This document shows positions 16,886 through 25,234 of a DNA stretch of 64,000 nucleotides, piece by piece. The stretch is from Runella zeae DSM 19591. GTDB taxonomy: Bacteria > Bacteroidota > Bacteroidia > Cytophagales > Spirosomataceae. The stretch is from NCBI RefSeq assembly GCF_000423565.1, contig NZ_AUIF01000003.1, positions 186,001 through 250,000 on the forward strand, read 5' to 3'. The translations under genes were made by a program, and so were the position numbers. The notes beneath the pieces were generated by a model. That model did no database searches. It was not told where the DNA came from and saw nothing but the letters and a program-made list of their open reading frames with translations. Position 1 is the stretch's first letter, and the number at the start of each line of letters is the position of its first letter.

Positions 16886-18595
16886 ATGCTAAGCGAACAG
16901 GAATTACTGCGCCGACAAAAGCGCGAAGAATTGATGAAAATGGGGATAGACCCCTATCCAGCCGAGATGTTTGAGGTCAATGTTACGGCGGCTGATATTC
17001 ATAAAAACTACGAAAACGATAAGCTTAACTATAAAAGTGTCGCCATTGCAGGGCGTTTGATGAGCTTTCGCATCATGGGAAGTGCTTCTTTTGTAGAGTT
17101 ACAAGACAGTACAGGGCGTATTCAGCTTTATTTTCGCCGTGATGATTTGTGTCCAGAAGATGACAAAACCCTTTACAATACGGTTTTTAAGAAACTCCTT
17201 GATATTGGCGACATTATCGGCGTAAAAGGGTATGTATTTACAACCCAAACGGGCGAGGTATCGATTCATGTCCAAGAGTTTAAGATTCTCAATAAATCTT
17301 TGAAGCCTCTACCTGTAGTAAAAGAGGCCGATGGCAAAACCTACGACGGCTTTACTGACCCAGAACTGCGCTATCGTCAGCGGTATGTGGATTTGATTGT
17401 GAACCCCCACGTGAAAGATATTTTTGTGAAGCGGGCCAAAATCATCAGCACCATGCGCCGTATTTTTGATGATAAAGGCTGGCTCGAAGTAGAAACGCCC
17501 ATTTTGCAGCCAATTCATGGGGGTGCAACGGCACGTCCTTTCAAAACCCACCACAATACGCTTGATATGTCTTTGTATATGCGTATCGCCAACGAACTCT
17601 ATCTCAAACGTCTTATTGTAGGCGGTTTTGATGGCGTATATGAGTTTGGAAAGATGTTTCGCAACGAAGGCATGGACCGTACTCATAATCCTGAGTTTAC
17701 CTCTTTGGAGTTTTATGTGGCTTACAAAGATTATCATTGGATGATGAACATCACCGAAGAAATCCTCGAAAAAGTGGCTTTGGCGGTGCACGGTACTACA
17801 AAAGTACAATCGTGGGGTAACGAAATTGATTTTGCAGGCCCGTATGAGCGATTGAGCATTTTTGAGGCAATTGAGAAGTTTACGGGAGTCAATGTAGAAG
17901 GGAAAACCGAAGAAGAACTTATCGCTCAATGTAAAGAATGGGGTATCGAAACCGATAGCACTATGGGCGTGGCCAAGTTGATTGATGAGATTTTTGGGGC
18001 TAAAGTAGAAGATAACCTTATTCAGCCTACGTTTATCATCGATTATCCCGTCGAAATGTCGCCATTGACCAAAAAGCACCGTAGCAAACCAGGGCTTGTG
18101 GAGCGTTTTGAATTGTTTATTAATGGAAAAGAAGTAGCTAACGCTTACTCTGAATTAAACGACCCTATCGACCAACGTGAGCGTTTTGAGGAGCAGTTGC
18201 GTTTGGCCGAACGAGGCGATGAAGAAGCAATGGCGATGGACGAAGATTTTATTCGTTCGTTAGAATATGGAATGCCTACTACTTCGGGCATCGGTATTGG
18301 GATAGACCGACTTACGATGATGCTTACCGACCAAACAAGCATTCAGGAAGTATTGTTTTTCCCACAAATGCGCCCAGAAAAGAAAGTAGAAATGGCAACT
18401 GAGGCCGATTATGTAGCGCAAGGAGTGCCCGCAATTTGGGTGCCTGCCTTACAAAAAATGGGCTTTTTGACTATTGATGCCCTCAAAGAAGCCAATCCCA
18501 ACAAAGTCTTTAATGACTTGGGGGGATTGCGCAAGAAGTTGAAAATCGATGCCCCAATGCCCAAAAAAGAAGAGGTAGAAGCGTGGATAGCTTAA
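16886..18595 (+). CDS. lysS: Lysyl-tRNA synthetase, class II
   Basis: 569 residues. It charges tRNA-Lys with lysine in the cytoplasm. The N-terminal OB-fold anticodon-binding domain (about 45-150) is followed by the class II catalytic core: motif 2 around FRNEGMDRTHNPEFTSLEFY (length and spacing normal) and motif 3 GIGIGIDRLTMML near the end of the core. A C-terminal extension of about 70 residues beyond the usual 500 (ending KKEEVEAWIA) carries a short helical domain resembling the helix-hairpin tails seen in Bacteroidota LysS. The ATG start is supported by the conserved N-terminus and by the promoter upstream. Two hairpins follow the stop codon. Confidence 0.97.
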   Translation: MLSEQELLRRQKREELMKMGIDPYPAEMFEVNVTAADIHKNYENDKLNYKSVAIAGRLMSFRIMGSASFVELQDSTGRIQLYFRRDDLCPEDDKTLYNTVFKKLLDIGDIIGVKGYVFTTQTGEVSIHVQEFKILNKSLKPLPVVKEADGKTYDGFTDPELRYRQRYVDLIVNPHVKDIFVKRAKIISTMRRIFDDKGWLEVETPILQPIHGGATARPFKTHHNTLDMSLYMRIANELYLKRLIVGGFDGVYEFGKMFRNEGMDRTHNPEFTSLEFYVAYKDYHWMMNITEEILEKVALAVHGTTKVQSWGNEIDFAGPYERLSIFEAIEKFTGVNVEGKTEEELIAQCKEWGIETDSTMGVAKLIDEIFGAKVEDNLIQPTFIIDYPVEMSPLTKKHRSKPGLVERFELFINGKEVANAYSELNDPIDQRERFEEQLRLAERGDEEAMAMDEDFIRSLEYGMPTTSGIGIGIDRLTMMLTDQTSIQEVLFFPQMRPEKKVEMATEADYVAQGVPAIWVPALQKMGFLTIDALKEANPNKVFNDLGGLRKKLKIDAPMPKKEEVEAWIA

Positions 18596-18607
18596 CATCA
18601 ATAAAAA

Positions 18608-18706
18608 ACATGAATCATCCCGAAGTTAGGTGATTCATAGATGAGACCTTCTGATTTGTGTTTTTGAGTATGTACAAATGCTCAAATGCAAATAGAAGGT
18701 CTTTTT
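18608..18706 (+). terminator. Hairpins after lysS, the second ending in a T run
   Basis: ATGAATCA/TGATTCAT form a first stem around 18609-18638. The second structure is longer and nested: AGACCTTCT (18644-18652) pairs with AGAAGGTCT (18694-18702), inside it ATTTG with CAAAT, and inside that TTTGAG (18663-18668) with CTCAAA (18681-18686). TTTT follows at once. The second structure fits a Rho-independent terminator; its internal symmetry is unusual for one. Confidence 0.55.
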
Positions 18707-19028
18707 ATGTTTATCATAGTAGTTATGGTAGCTATCCTTTTTATAAATGTCGTTTAATATTCTGCTTCTGTTTGACTTCTCCGAAGTCATTTGTTTTTTG
18801 TGGGGACTTTTCCGCTACAAACCTTGCGCCTCTCCGAGGCAGAATAGGAGAACGTTATGGTGTAAGAATGGCTTCGGTGAAGCCTAATCTTTGTAGCATT
18901 GAGTTTTCTCATTTACAATAAGTACTTCGGAGAAGTCTAACCTAACCCTTTTTGACTACAAATTTTGACGTTCTGTCGGGCTATTATACGCTCCAATCTT
19001 TAGTGTATCTCTTTCTCTATCAGCCTTA
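18707..19028. repeat. Nested-hairpin element (REP- or MITE-like)
   Basis: Four small palindromes with 3-base loops lie within 165 bases: GACTTC-TCC-GAAGTC (18774-18788), GCCTC-TCC-GAGGC (18828-18840), GGCTTC-GGT-GAAGCC (18870-18884), ACTTC-GGA-GAAGT (18924-18936). The first and last are also inverted copies of each other (14 bases), and GCTACAAA (18814-18821) pairs with TTTGTAGC (18890-18897) between them, so the whole can fold as one nested structure. No gene is supported; the open frame across it does not look like a protein. Confidence 0.6.
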
Positions 19029-20189
19029 TCAAACTGCCACGGTTTTATACATTTCGGCGACGGTCTCTACTGCATAGTCTATTTCGGTTTCAGTATTGTA
19101 TTTTCCAAACGAAAAGCGAACATTCCCTCGGTCAGGGCTAACTCCCAATGCTCCTAATACGTGTGAGCCTACCTCTGAGCCACTTGAGCAAGCACTACCC
19201 CCGGAGGCAGAGATTTTGGCAATGTCTAAGTTGAAAAGCAACATATCGCTTATGTCAGAGGCTGGAAGGCTAACATTCAACACCGTATAATTGCTACGCT
19301 CAAGGTTGTCGCAATCTCCGTTGAAGCGTACGCCCTCTATCTTATCGCGAAATCCTGCAATCATTCTTTTCTTGAGCATTTCCAGATGTTGGCGATGCGC
19401 GTCCATGTCTCGGTAAGCAATTTCGAGCGCTTTGGCTAATCCTACAATTCCATACACATTTTCAGTACCACCGCGCATATTGCGCTCCTGAGCGCCGCCA
19501 TAGATGTAAGGAGTTATTTTGATATTATCGTTTACATACAAAAAGCCTACTCCTTTAGGACCGTTGAATTTGTGAGCAGCACCTACTACAAAATGCGTTT
19601 TGAGGTGTTTTAAATCATGCCTCAAATGTCCCATAGTTTGTACTGTATCACTATGAAAAATGGCGTTATATTGCTCACACAGATTTCCTACTACTTCTAA
19701 ATCCAACAAGTTGCCGATTTCGTTGTTGCCGTGCATGAGCGACACCAAAGAGCGCGGCGAAGTACGAAGTAATTCCTCCAAATGATTCAAATCTACGTGT
19801 CCTTTGGCGTCGAGGTTTACCATGCTGAGTTTGATTTTTCCTGCTTTTGCCAAATGTTCTAGAGTATGCAATACCGCATGATGCTCTAGCGGTGACGAAA
19901 TAGCGTGCGTAAGCTGATAACACTCTATGCTACACGTGATGGCCGTATTGTCTGCTTCTGTACCACCCGATGTAAAAAAAATCTGAGCCGGCGAGGTGTT
20001 GAGCAGATTAGCTACGGTTTTGCGGGATTGCTCGATGGCCGACTTCACCACTCGTCCATGACCATGGATAGACGAAGGATTGCCGTATTGTTCTGTCAAC
20101 CACGGAAGCATGGCTTCGATTACTTCGCGGTCGATAGGGGTAGTAGCGGCATTGTCCAAATATACACGGTCGGCAAGAGAACGTATCAT
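19029..20189 (-). CDS. Cysteine desulfurase, NifS/IscS family
   Basis: 386 residues. This PLP enzyme takes sulfur from cysteine for iron-sulfur clusters and thio-modified RNA. Motifs: YLDNAATTPID at the N-terminus, TSGGTEADNTA (phosphate binding), the PLP lysine in GAAHKFNGPKGVGF (about 203), and the persulfide cysteine in the loop SACSSGSEVGSHVL (about 331). The loop is of the IscS/NifS type, not SufS. No iscU or iscA gene adjoins it, so its partner is elsewhere. A good promoter lies about 50 bases upstream. Confidence 0.93.
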   Translation of the reverse strand: MIRSLADRVYLDNAATTPIDREVIEAMLPWLTEQYGNPSSIHGHGRVVKSAIEQSRKTVANLLNTSPAQIFFTSGGTEADNTAITCSIECYQLTHAISSPLEHHAVLHTLEHLAKAGKIKLSMVNLDAKGHVDLNHLEELLRTSPRSLVSLMHGNNEIGNLLDLEVVGNLCEQYNAIFHSDTVQTMGHLRHDLKHLKTHFVVGAAHKFNGPKGVGFLYVNDNIKITPYIYGGAQERNMRGGTENVYGIVGLAKALEIAYRDMDAHRQHLEMLKKRMIAGFRDKIEGVRFNGDCDNLERSNYTVLNVSLPASDISDMLLFNLDIAKISASGGSACSSGSEVGSHVLGALGVSPDRGNVRFSFGKYNTETEIDYAVETVAEMYKTVAV

Positions 20190-20238
20190 CGTGATACAGA
20201 GTTTATAGTTGTTGATTGTATATAAAAAATACTAACCG

Positions 20239-20269
20239 CAAATTTACGTCTAAAGTTCTACTCTATCAA
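20239..20269 (-). promoter_or_regulatory. Promoter of the cysteine desulfurase gene
   Basis: On the minus strand TTG (20269-20267), a 20-base spacer, then TAAATTTG (20246-20239), a full match to TAnnTTTG. Confidence 0.6.
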
Positions 20270-20380
20270 CCTATCGAGTCGACGGACTAGTGAAGTTTAG
20301 GGATAAATTCAGAATAATCTTTGGCAAGTACAAAAAGGATTTCTGAAAAAATACCCTCAACTTTGCAAAAAACTAAAGCC

Positions 20381-21349
20381 ATGCCCATTATTCGTCAGTC
20401 TTCTTATCCGGGTGCTCCACGGTATTTGTTTAATGGTCACTTACAGACAGTTGTACCGAGTTTGTTACGAAAGGTCGAAGGAGTAGTGTATGAGCGAGAG
20501 CGATTTACGTTGTCTGATGGGGATTTTGTAGATATTGATTGGATTGACAAATCCAGCAAAAAACTTGTTGTCTTAACGCATGGCTTGGAGGGTGATTCTC
20601 ATCGGCATTATATCAAGGGGACTGCCAAACTTTTTGCGCAGCACGGATGGGACGTATTGGCGTGGAATTGTCGTTCGTGTAGCGGAGAGATGAACCGAGC
20701 CTTTCGGCTCTACAATCATGGCGAAATCGGAGATATAAGCGAGGTCATCAATCATGCGATTCGTACCAAAAATTACGAAAGTGTGGTATTGGTAGGCTAT
20801 AGTATGGGGGGGAATATTGCGCTCAAATATACCGGTGTACAGGGCCGAAATATGCCCGATATCATACGCGGTGTAGCGGCGTTTTCGGCACCTACCAACC
20901 TCAAGACAAGTGCTCAACTGCTCGATTTACCCTCTAATCGTTTGTACCGCGAAAGGTTTATGAAAAAATTGGTCAAGAAAATGACCCATAAAGCGACGCT
21001 TCATCCTGGGGTGATTGACTTGAGCAATCTCCAAAATGTGAAAGTTTGGAAAGAGTTTGACGATTTTTTTTCGGCACCGATTAATGGATATCGCGATGCT
21101 GACGATTTTTATGAACAAGCATCAGCGGCCAATTTTATTAAAGACGTCAAAGTGCCAGTGTTGATTTGCAATGCTCAAAACGACCCCATTCTCAATGAAG
21201 ATTGTGTTCCTAAATCTTTGGCCGAAAAGCACGATTTGATTTTTGTCGAAACGCCCAAAACAGGGGGGCATGTGGGTTTTTTGGTCAAAAACGACGAATA
21301 TACCTGGGCAGAACGAAGAGCACTGGAGTTTTTGAATTCAAGGTCATAG
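20381..21349 (+). CDS. YheT-family alpha/beta hydrolase
   Basis: 322 residues from the ATG at 20381. An earlier in-frame TTG at 20321 would add 20 residues unlike the family, so I reject it. The start MPIIRQSSYPG and FNGHLQTVVPSLLR match the YheT/EMB8 type of hydrolase. The nucleophile Ser is in GYSMGGN (about residue 141), the acid is probably the Asp in NAQNDPIL, and the His is in GGHVGF. Such enzymes are thought to cleave small esters; the substrate is unknown. The stop codon lies inside a perfect 12-base stem that ends the transcript. Confidence 0.88.
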   Translation: MPIIRQSSYPGAPRYLFNGHLQTVVPSLLRKVEGVVYERERFTLSDGDFVDIDWIDKSSKKLVVLTHGLEGDSHRHYIKGTAKLFAQHGWDVLAWNCRSCSGEMNRAFRLYNHGEIGDISEVINHAIRTKNYESVVLVGYSMGGNIALKYTGVQGRNMPDIIRGVAAFSAPTNLKTSAQLLDLPSNRLYRERFMKKLVKKMTHKATLHPGVIDLSNLQNVKVWKEFDDFFSAPINGYRDADDFYEQASAANFIKDVKVPVLICNAQNDPILNEDCVPKSLAEKHDLIFVETPKTGGHVGFLVKNDEYTWAERRALEFLNSRS

Positions 21350-21371
21350 ACCACTGCGAGTCTATGACCTT
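21340..21371 (+). terminator. Terminator overlapping the YheT stop codon
   Basis: AAGGTCATAGAC (21340-21351) pairs perfectly with GTCTATGACCTT (21360-21371) around an 8-base loop; GGTGTTTTT follows. The stop codon is inside the left arm. Confidence 0.65.
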
Positions 21372-21378
21372 GGTGTTT

Positions 21379-21636
21379 TTAAGCGAGATGTTTTTTTAGG
21401 ATATTTTCAATCATGTCGCCGCTCACATAAATCGGCTTATCGGTGATTGTCACTTTTAGTGTACTGTTTTCAACCAAATATTCTCCCTTTACTTTACTAA
21501 TGCCAGCGGGTAGCGAAAACGAACCTTTGGAAGGGTCACCACTCATGGTGCCATTGCCGGCTTCGATTGCTTTTTTTGCTTTTTCTAAGATTTTGTCGGA
21601 TGGTCCCTCAAAAGGAATATCAAAACTATGTGCCAT
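21379..21636 (-). CDS. Conserved-looking small cytoplasmic protein, function unknown
   Basis: 85 residues, MAHSFDIPFEG to NILKKHLA, with no signal peptide and a balanced soluble composition. The pattern (a strand, a helix DKILEKAKKAIEAG, several strands TMSGDPSKGSFSLP and STLKVTITDKPIYVS, a final helix MIENILKKHLA) suggests a compact alpha/beta domain. I do not recognise a named family. It lies 42 bases downstream of the flavin reductase gene on the same strand, so the two may be one transcript. The frame, length and protein-like composition support a real gene. Confidence 0.7.
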   Translation of the reverse strand: MAHSFDIPFEGPSDKILEKAKKAIEAGNGTMSGDPSKGSFSLPAGISKVKGEYLVENSTLKVTITDKPIYVSGDMIENILKKHLA

Positions 21637-21678
21637 GTGTCAATGATTTTATGGATGATAAATTGGAATGGCGGCAAT

Positions 21679-22203
21679 TTAAAAATTTACTAACAATTCT
21701 GCTTGTTCGTGGATAAGTCTGTTGATAAGATTGTCTTGAATGCTGCCTTCTACAAAGTTTTTTTTCATAAATGGAATCTTGACACGTTGGGCGAGCACAT
21801 TCATGCCAAGATAGTTAAATACATCGTTGAGATGACTCAGCGCCAAAGCTCCGCCTTGCATACCGTCCGAAATTCCTACGAGCGCGGCTTTTTTGTGGAG
21901 CAACTCGCTCGGGTAGCTCAAGCCATCAATAAATACTTTCAAAGCACCAGGATAAGAATTGTTGTATTCGGGTACAATAAAAACGTACTTGCTTGACTCA
22001 TGCATCATTTGTCGAAAGTGGTTAAATGTTTCGTTTTTACCGTTATTTTCATACAATGCCGTTCTTATAAAATCATCAGGAAGATCAGACAGGTCTAAAA
22101 TCTGACTAGGGGCATTTAAGTTGGTGAGTAATTTCTGATAAAACTCGGCCACTTGTTTTGACTTAGAACGGCGGCGATTGGTACCGACTACAATTGTAAT
22201 CAT
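21679..22203 (-). CDS. NADPH-dependent FMN reductase family protein
   Basis: 174 residues with a flavodoxin-like fold. The FMN phosphate loop is at the N-terminus (VGTNRRRSKSKQVAEF). PEYNNSYPGALKVFIDGLSYP is the typical FMN/dimer segment of this family, and the last third has GISDGMQGGALALSHLNDVFNYLGMNV. Such enzymes reduce flavins, quinones or azo compounds with NAD(P)H. The substrate cannot be told from sequence. The ATG start at 22203 fits the family N-terminus directly. The small protein gene follows downstream. Confidence 0.9.
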   Translation of the reverse strand: MITIVVGTNRRRSKSKQVAEFYQKLLTNLNAPSQILDLSDLPDDFIRTALYENNGKNETFNHFRQMMHESSKYVFIVPEYNNSYPGALKVFIDGLSYPSELLHKKAALVGISDGMQGGALALSHLNDVFNYLGMNVLAQRVKIPFMKKNFVEGSIQDNLINRLIHEQAELLVNF

Positions 22204-22409
22204 TAGTGATTAGGAAAAAGTTGTTTTTGAATTAACTAAAAAGGAACCTTAAATTGTTCACCCAAAAGACTCATTTAAGGGCTCACGCACAGTTAATTGG
22301 TATCTGTTAATTGTTGTTTTGGGTTGATAGCCAGTGACTTAGTGAAAGTTATTGGCCTTGTTTGATTGTACTTATTTACTTATTTTAATCATAAACTGTT
22401 TAATTTCTT

Positions 22410-23084
22410 ATGGCTCGCTTTTCTCGTCTTCATGTGTATCAAGCAATGCACCAAGTTCCTTTGGTTCCATTGTTTAGTAATAATGACTTAGATATCTGTA
22501 AAAATGTTTTGAAAGCTAGCTATAAAGCAGGAATAAGAGCATTTGAGTTGACAAATAGGGGTGATTTTGCGCATGAGTTATTTGCAGAGTTAGTCAAATT
22601 TGCGCGGCAAGATTATCCCGATTTGGTACTTGGAGTAGGCACTATCATTGACCCCGCTACCGCAGCGTTGTATTTGCAACTAGGAGCCAATTTTATCGTA
22701 AGTCCGAGTTTCAATCCAGAAGTAGCTAAAGTATGCAATCTCCGTAAAGTAGCGTATTTGCCAGGCTGCGCTACGTTGACGGAGATTTCGAATGCAGAGG
22801 CTTGGGGCGTCGAAATCGTGAAGTTATTTCCTGGCGATAGCCTCGGGCCGTCGTTTGTAAAAGCACTCAAAGCACCGATGCCCTGGACTACAGTGCTAGT
22901 AACAGGCGGCGTAGAACCAACCCACGAAAGCTTGAAAGCTTGGTTTGGGGCGGGAGCCGATGCGGTCGGAATAGGTTCGCGCCTACTGACTCCCGAAATC
23001 CTCAAAAATCAAGACTGGGAAGCATTGGAAAAAAGAATAAGCGAGGCTTTAAGGCTAATTGAACAATTGAAGACGAAGGCCTAA
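22410..23084 (+). CDS. KDPG/KHG aldolase (bifunctional 4-hydroxy-2-oxoglutarate aldolase)
   Basis: 224 residues, a TIM-barrel class I aldolase that splits 2-keto-3-deoxy-6-phosphogluconate into pyruvate and glyceraldehyde 3-phosphate, or the related hydroxy-oxoglutarate. Seen: the Glu of FELTNRGD, LGVGTIIDPATAALYLQLGANFIVSPSF, LPGCATLTEI, the Schiff-base Lys in VEIVKLFPGDSLGPSF, and the phosphate loop VTGGVEPTHESLKAWFGAGADAVGIGS. No partner dehydratase or kinase gene adjoins it, so it is not in an Entner-Doudoroff operon here. The sigma factor gene follows after a gap of about 70 bases and is probably separate. Confidence 0.9.
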   Translation: MARFSRLHVYQAMHQVPLVPLFSNNDLDICKNVLKASYKAGIRAFELTNRGDFAHELFAELVKFARQDYPDLVLGVGTIIDPATAALYLQLGANFIVSPSFNPEVAKVCNLRKVAYLPGCATLTEISNAEAWGVEIVKLFPGDSLGPSFVKALKAPMPWTTVLVTGGVEPTHESLKAWFGAGADAVGIGSRLLTPEILKNQDWEALEKRISEALRLIEQLKTKA

Positions 23085-23157
23085 AGTTTTTTAAATTTTT
23101 GCTGTGTCATTCCAACTTTTTTGTACTCACTAGCGTCTTGTGGGTATAACGGCATAC

Positions 23158-23697
23158 ATGAAAGATGAACGAACGTTAGTAGAAGGGTGTCGAAATAAAG
23201 ACCGCATATCCCAGCGAACGCTCTATGAGCGCTTTGCTGGGCGGATGTTTGCTGTCTGTCAACGCTACACACGTAGTCGTTTTGAGGCTGAAGATGTGCT
23301 TCAGGAAGCATTTGTAAAGGTTTTTGGTCAAATTCATACCTTTCGTTATGACTGCCCGCTCGAAGCATGGATAAAGAGGGTGGTTATCAATACGGCTATT
23401 TCATATCTACGCAAAGAAAAACCTTATTTGGATCAAGCCGATGTAGACAATCATATGGAAGTAGCCTCCGAAACCGAAACCGCACTTTCGGGCATTCAGT
23501 ACCAACAGCTATTAGCGATGGTCAGAGAATTGCCACCGGGGTGTCAGTCGGTATTTAATCTCTACGCAATAGAAGGGTATCAACACAACGAAATCGCGGA
23601 AATGCTAGGTATATCAGAAGGTACATCTAAATCGCAATATGCTCGCGCGAAACAATTATTACAAGCCAAGATATTAGAAAGTGCAGAGAGGAAGTAA
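23158..23697 (+). CDS. ECF-type RNA polymerase sigma factor
   Basis: 179 residues from the ATG at 23158; a GTG at 23140 would add only six residues and is less likely. Region 2 is clear (TLYERFAGRMFAVCQRYTRSRFEAEDVLQEAFVKVF, then RYDCPLEAWIKRVVINTAISYLR). Region 4 has LPPGCQSVFNLYAIEGYQHNEIAEMLGISEGTSKSQYARAKQLLQ, a helix-turn-helix for the -35 element. Regions 1 and 3 are absent, as in ECF factors. The next gene, 28 bases downstream, has a cytoplasmic anti-sigma-like start and a membrane segment, so the sigma factor is probably controlled by it. Confidence 0.92.
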   Translation: MKDERTLVEGCRNKDRISQRTLYERFAGRMFAVCQRYTRSRFEAEDVLQEAFVKVFGQIHTFRYDCPLEAWIKRVVINTAISYLRKEKPYLDQADVDNHMEVASETETALSGIQYQQLLAMVRELPPGCQSVFNLYAIEGYQHNEIAEMLGISEGTSKSQYARAKQLLQAKILESAERK

Positions 23698-23725
23698 GTA
23701 AGAAAAATAAGTTTGGAATTGAGAA

Positions 23726-25234
23726 ATGGATACTGCGGAAGAAAATAATTTTGAGTACAACTGGCGCAAAGCTTTTGAGGAGGCAGAAGAAGCTCCTCCG
23801 GCTTCGGTGTGGGCAAAAATTGAGGAAAGATTGGATGAAGACGAAGAGCGTGCCTTGATTGTACCTTTTTGGAAAAGTGCTCAGGGTATGAGATGGCTTG
23901 CTGCAGCAAGTGTAGCGCTCATAATGCTATCGGTGGGAGTGGGGTGGTTCAACCAAACTACTAGCTCCCCAAATGATATTGCTCAAAGTAATGCTAAAAG
24001 TAAGAGGGTAGAAAAAAACAATGCGATATTGGCTCCTAACGCGGCAGCTTCGGTTGCTGAAGTACCACAAAAGAGTACAGCAAGAGAAGAAGCCGCTACG
24101 TCTCTAAAATCGCCTAAAAAACAAGAGTTGGCTGAGTTGGCTTTTTCTTCCCCAAAGTCTACAAAGACCCTGAAAACGAACTCCCAAAATGAGAAACTAT
24201 CGCCCACATCAGAAGTTAATGCTGTGGCATCTAAAATTGAGAAGCGGCCTTCTACTGAACTCTCTCTTTCTAATGTGGAAAATACAAGTACAGAGGCGGT
24301 AGCAGCAGCTACCAATCAAGACATTATATCCGTATCACGTTCTATTAATTCAATTTCTATCAAAAATTTGCAAGACTTGCTGGGACTTACAGAACGGCAA
24401 CCTTGGGTGGCTTATCAAGAGGTACCCAGCGAGTCTGCAAATAAGAAAAAATCTCTCCCAAAAGAATACTGGGCCTCTGTAGGAGTAATGCCGGCAAGTT
24501 ATAATGCAGGCGTGTCGATTGGTGGAAACGCCTCTAATAGAGCATTTAATGCATCAGGTCAGTATGCGTTGGCAAATGTCGCCAATCGCAGCACTACCAG
24601 TACCAATCGCCCGTCTCTTTCGTATGCTTTACAATGGCAGGGTGGGCTTCAACTCAACCAACGCTGGTCTCTGGAAACAGGGCTGAATTATTTACAAGGA
24701 AATTCAAGGTTTGAAGGAACAAGCGGATTTGACGTCTTCAGCAATACCTATGTCAACAACTTGGAGGCCGCTGTAAATTATAGTACTAATAACTCCAAGA
24801 ACGTTACCAGTGATTTTCCTGGATTTATCACCGACAAATCACAAATTCAGACTTTGGCTACTACTCAAAGCATCAGTAATTCTTATCAATACCTTCAAGT
24901 ACCTGTACAAGCTGGGTATGCCATCATCAAAGCCAAAAGCAAGCTTTCATTGTGGGTATTGGGTGGAGTGGTAAATAATATTTTTCTACGAAATAGTTTC
25001 GAAACTGGACAAGAGCGAATAGTGACTGTGAGTGGTGCCGACAATCCCTATCGTACATTGTCGTTGTCGGCTAGTACTGGATTGAGAGTCCAGTATCGTA
25101 TGAATAAACATTGGACTACTTTGGTGAGTGGCAATTACCAGCAATCATTAGGTTCGACGACGCGGTCGAGTGCGATTTTTGAAGCTAAACCTCAGTTATT
25201 TGGACTAGGAGCAGGGCTTCGTTATGGATTTTAG
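23726..25234 (+). CDS. Membrane protein with anti-sigma-like N-terminus and barrel-like C-terminal domain
   Basis: 502 residues. Residues 1-52 are acidic and cytoplasmic, with EEAPPASVWAKIEERLDEDEE, the short motif seen at the start of Bacteroidota anti-sigma-like proteins. One membrane helix follows (about 55-73, MRWLAAASVALIMLSVGVGWF). Then comes a Ser/Thr/Lys-rich region (about 80-200), and from about 240 an outer-membrane-barrel-like domain with alternating strands and GLRVQYRMNKHW, ending in GLGAGLRYGF with a terminal Phe. The gene follows the ECF sigma factor closely and is probably its regulator. How one inner-membrane helix coexists with a barrel-type domain is unclear. Its stop shares four bases with the convergent polyferredoxin gene. 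Confidence 0.75.
   Translation: MDTAEENNFEYNWRKAFEEAEEAPPASVWAKIEERLDEDEERALIVPFWKSAQGMRWLAAASVALIMLSVGVGWFNQTTSSPNDIAQSNAKSKRVEKNNAILAPNAAASVAEVPQKSTAREEAATSLKSPKKQELAELAFSSPKSTKTLKTNSQNEKLSPTSEVNAVASKIEKRPSTELSLSNVENTSTEAVAAATNQDIISVSRSINSISIKNLQDLLGLTERQPWVAYQEVPSESANKKKSLPKEYWASVGVMPASYNAGVSIGGNASNRAFNASGQYALANVANRSTTSTNRPSLSYALQWQGGLQLNQRWSLETGLNYLQGNSRFEGTSGFDVFSNTYVNNLEAAVNYSTNNSKNVTSDFPGFITDKSQIQTLATTQSISNSYQYLQVPVQAGYAIIKAKSKLSLWVLGGVVNNIFLRNSFETGQERIVTVSGADNPYRTLSLSASTGLRVQYRMNKHWTTLVSGNYQQSLGSTTRSSAIFEAKPQLFGLGAGLRYGF

Noticed and set aside
17309-18079. 256-codon minus-strand open frame in lysS
   Set aside because: It is antisense to the conserved catalytic core of lysyl-tRNA synthetase.
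18658-18921. 87-codon plus-strand open frame after lysS
   Set aside because: It begins inside the nested terminator hairpin and runs through the palindromic element; the composition is Cys- and Phe-rich and not protein-like.
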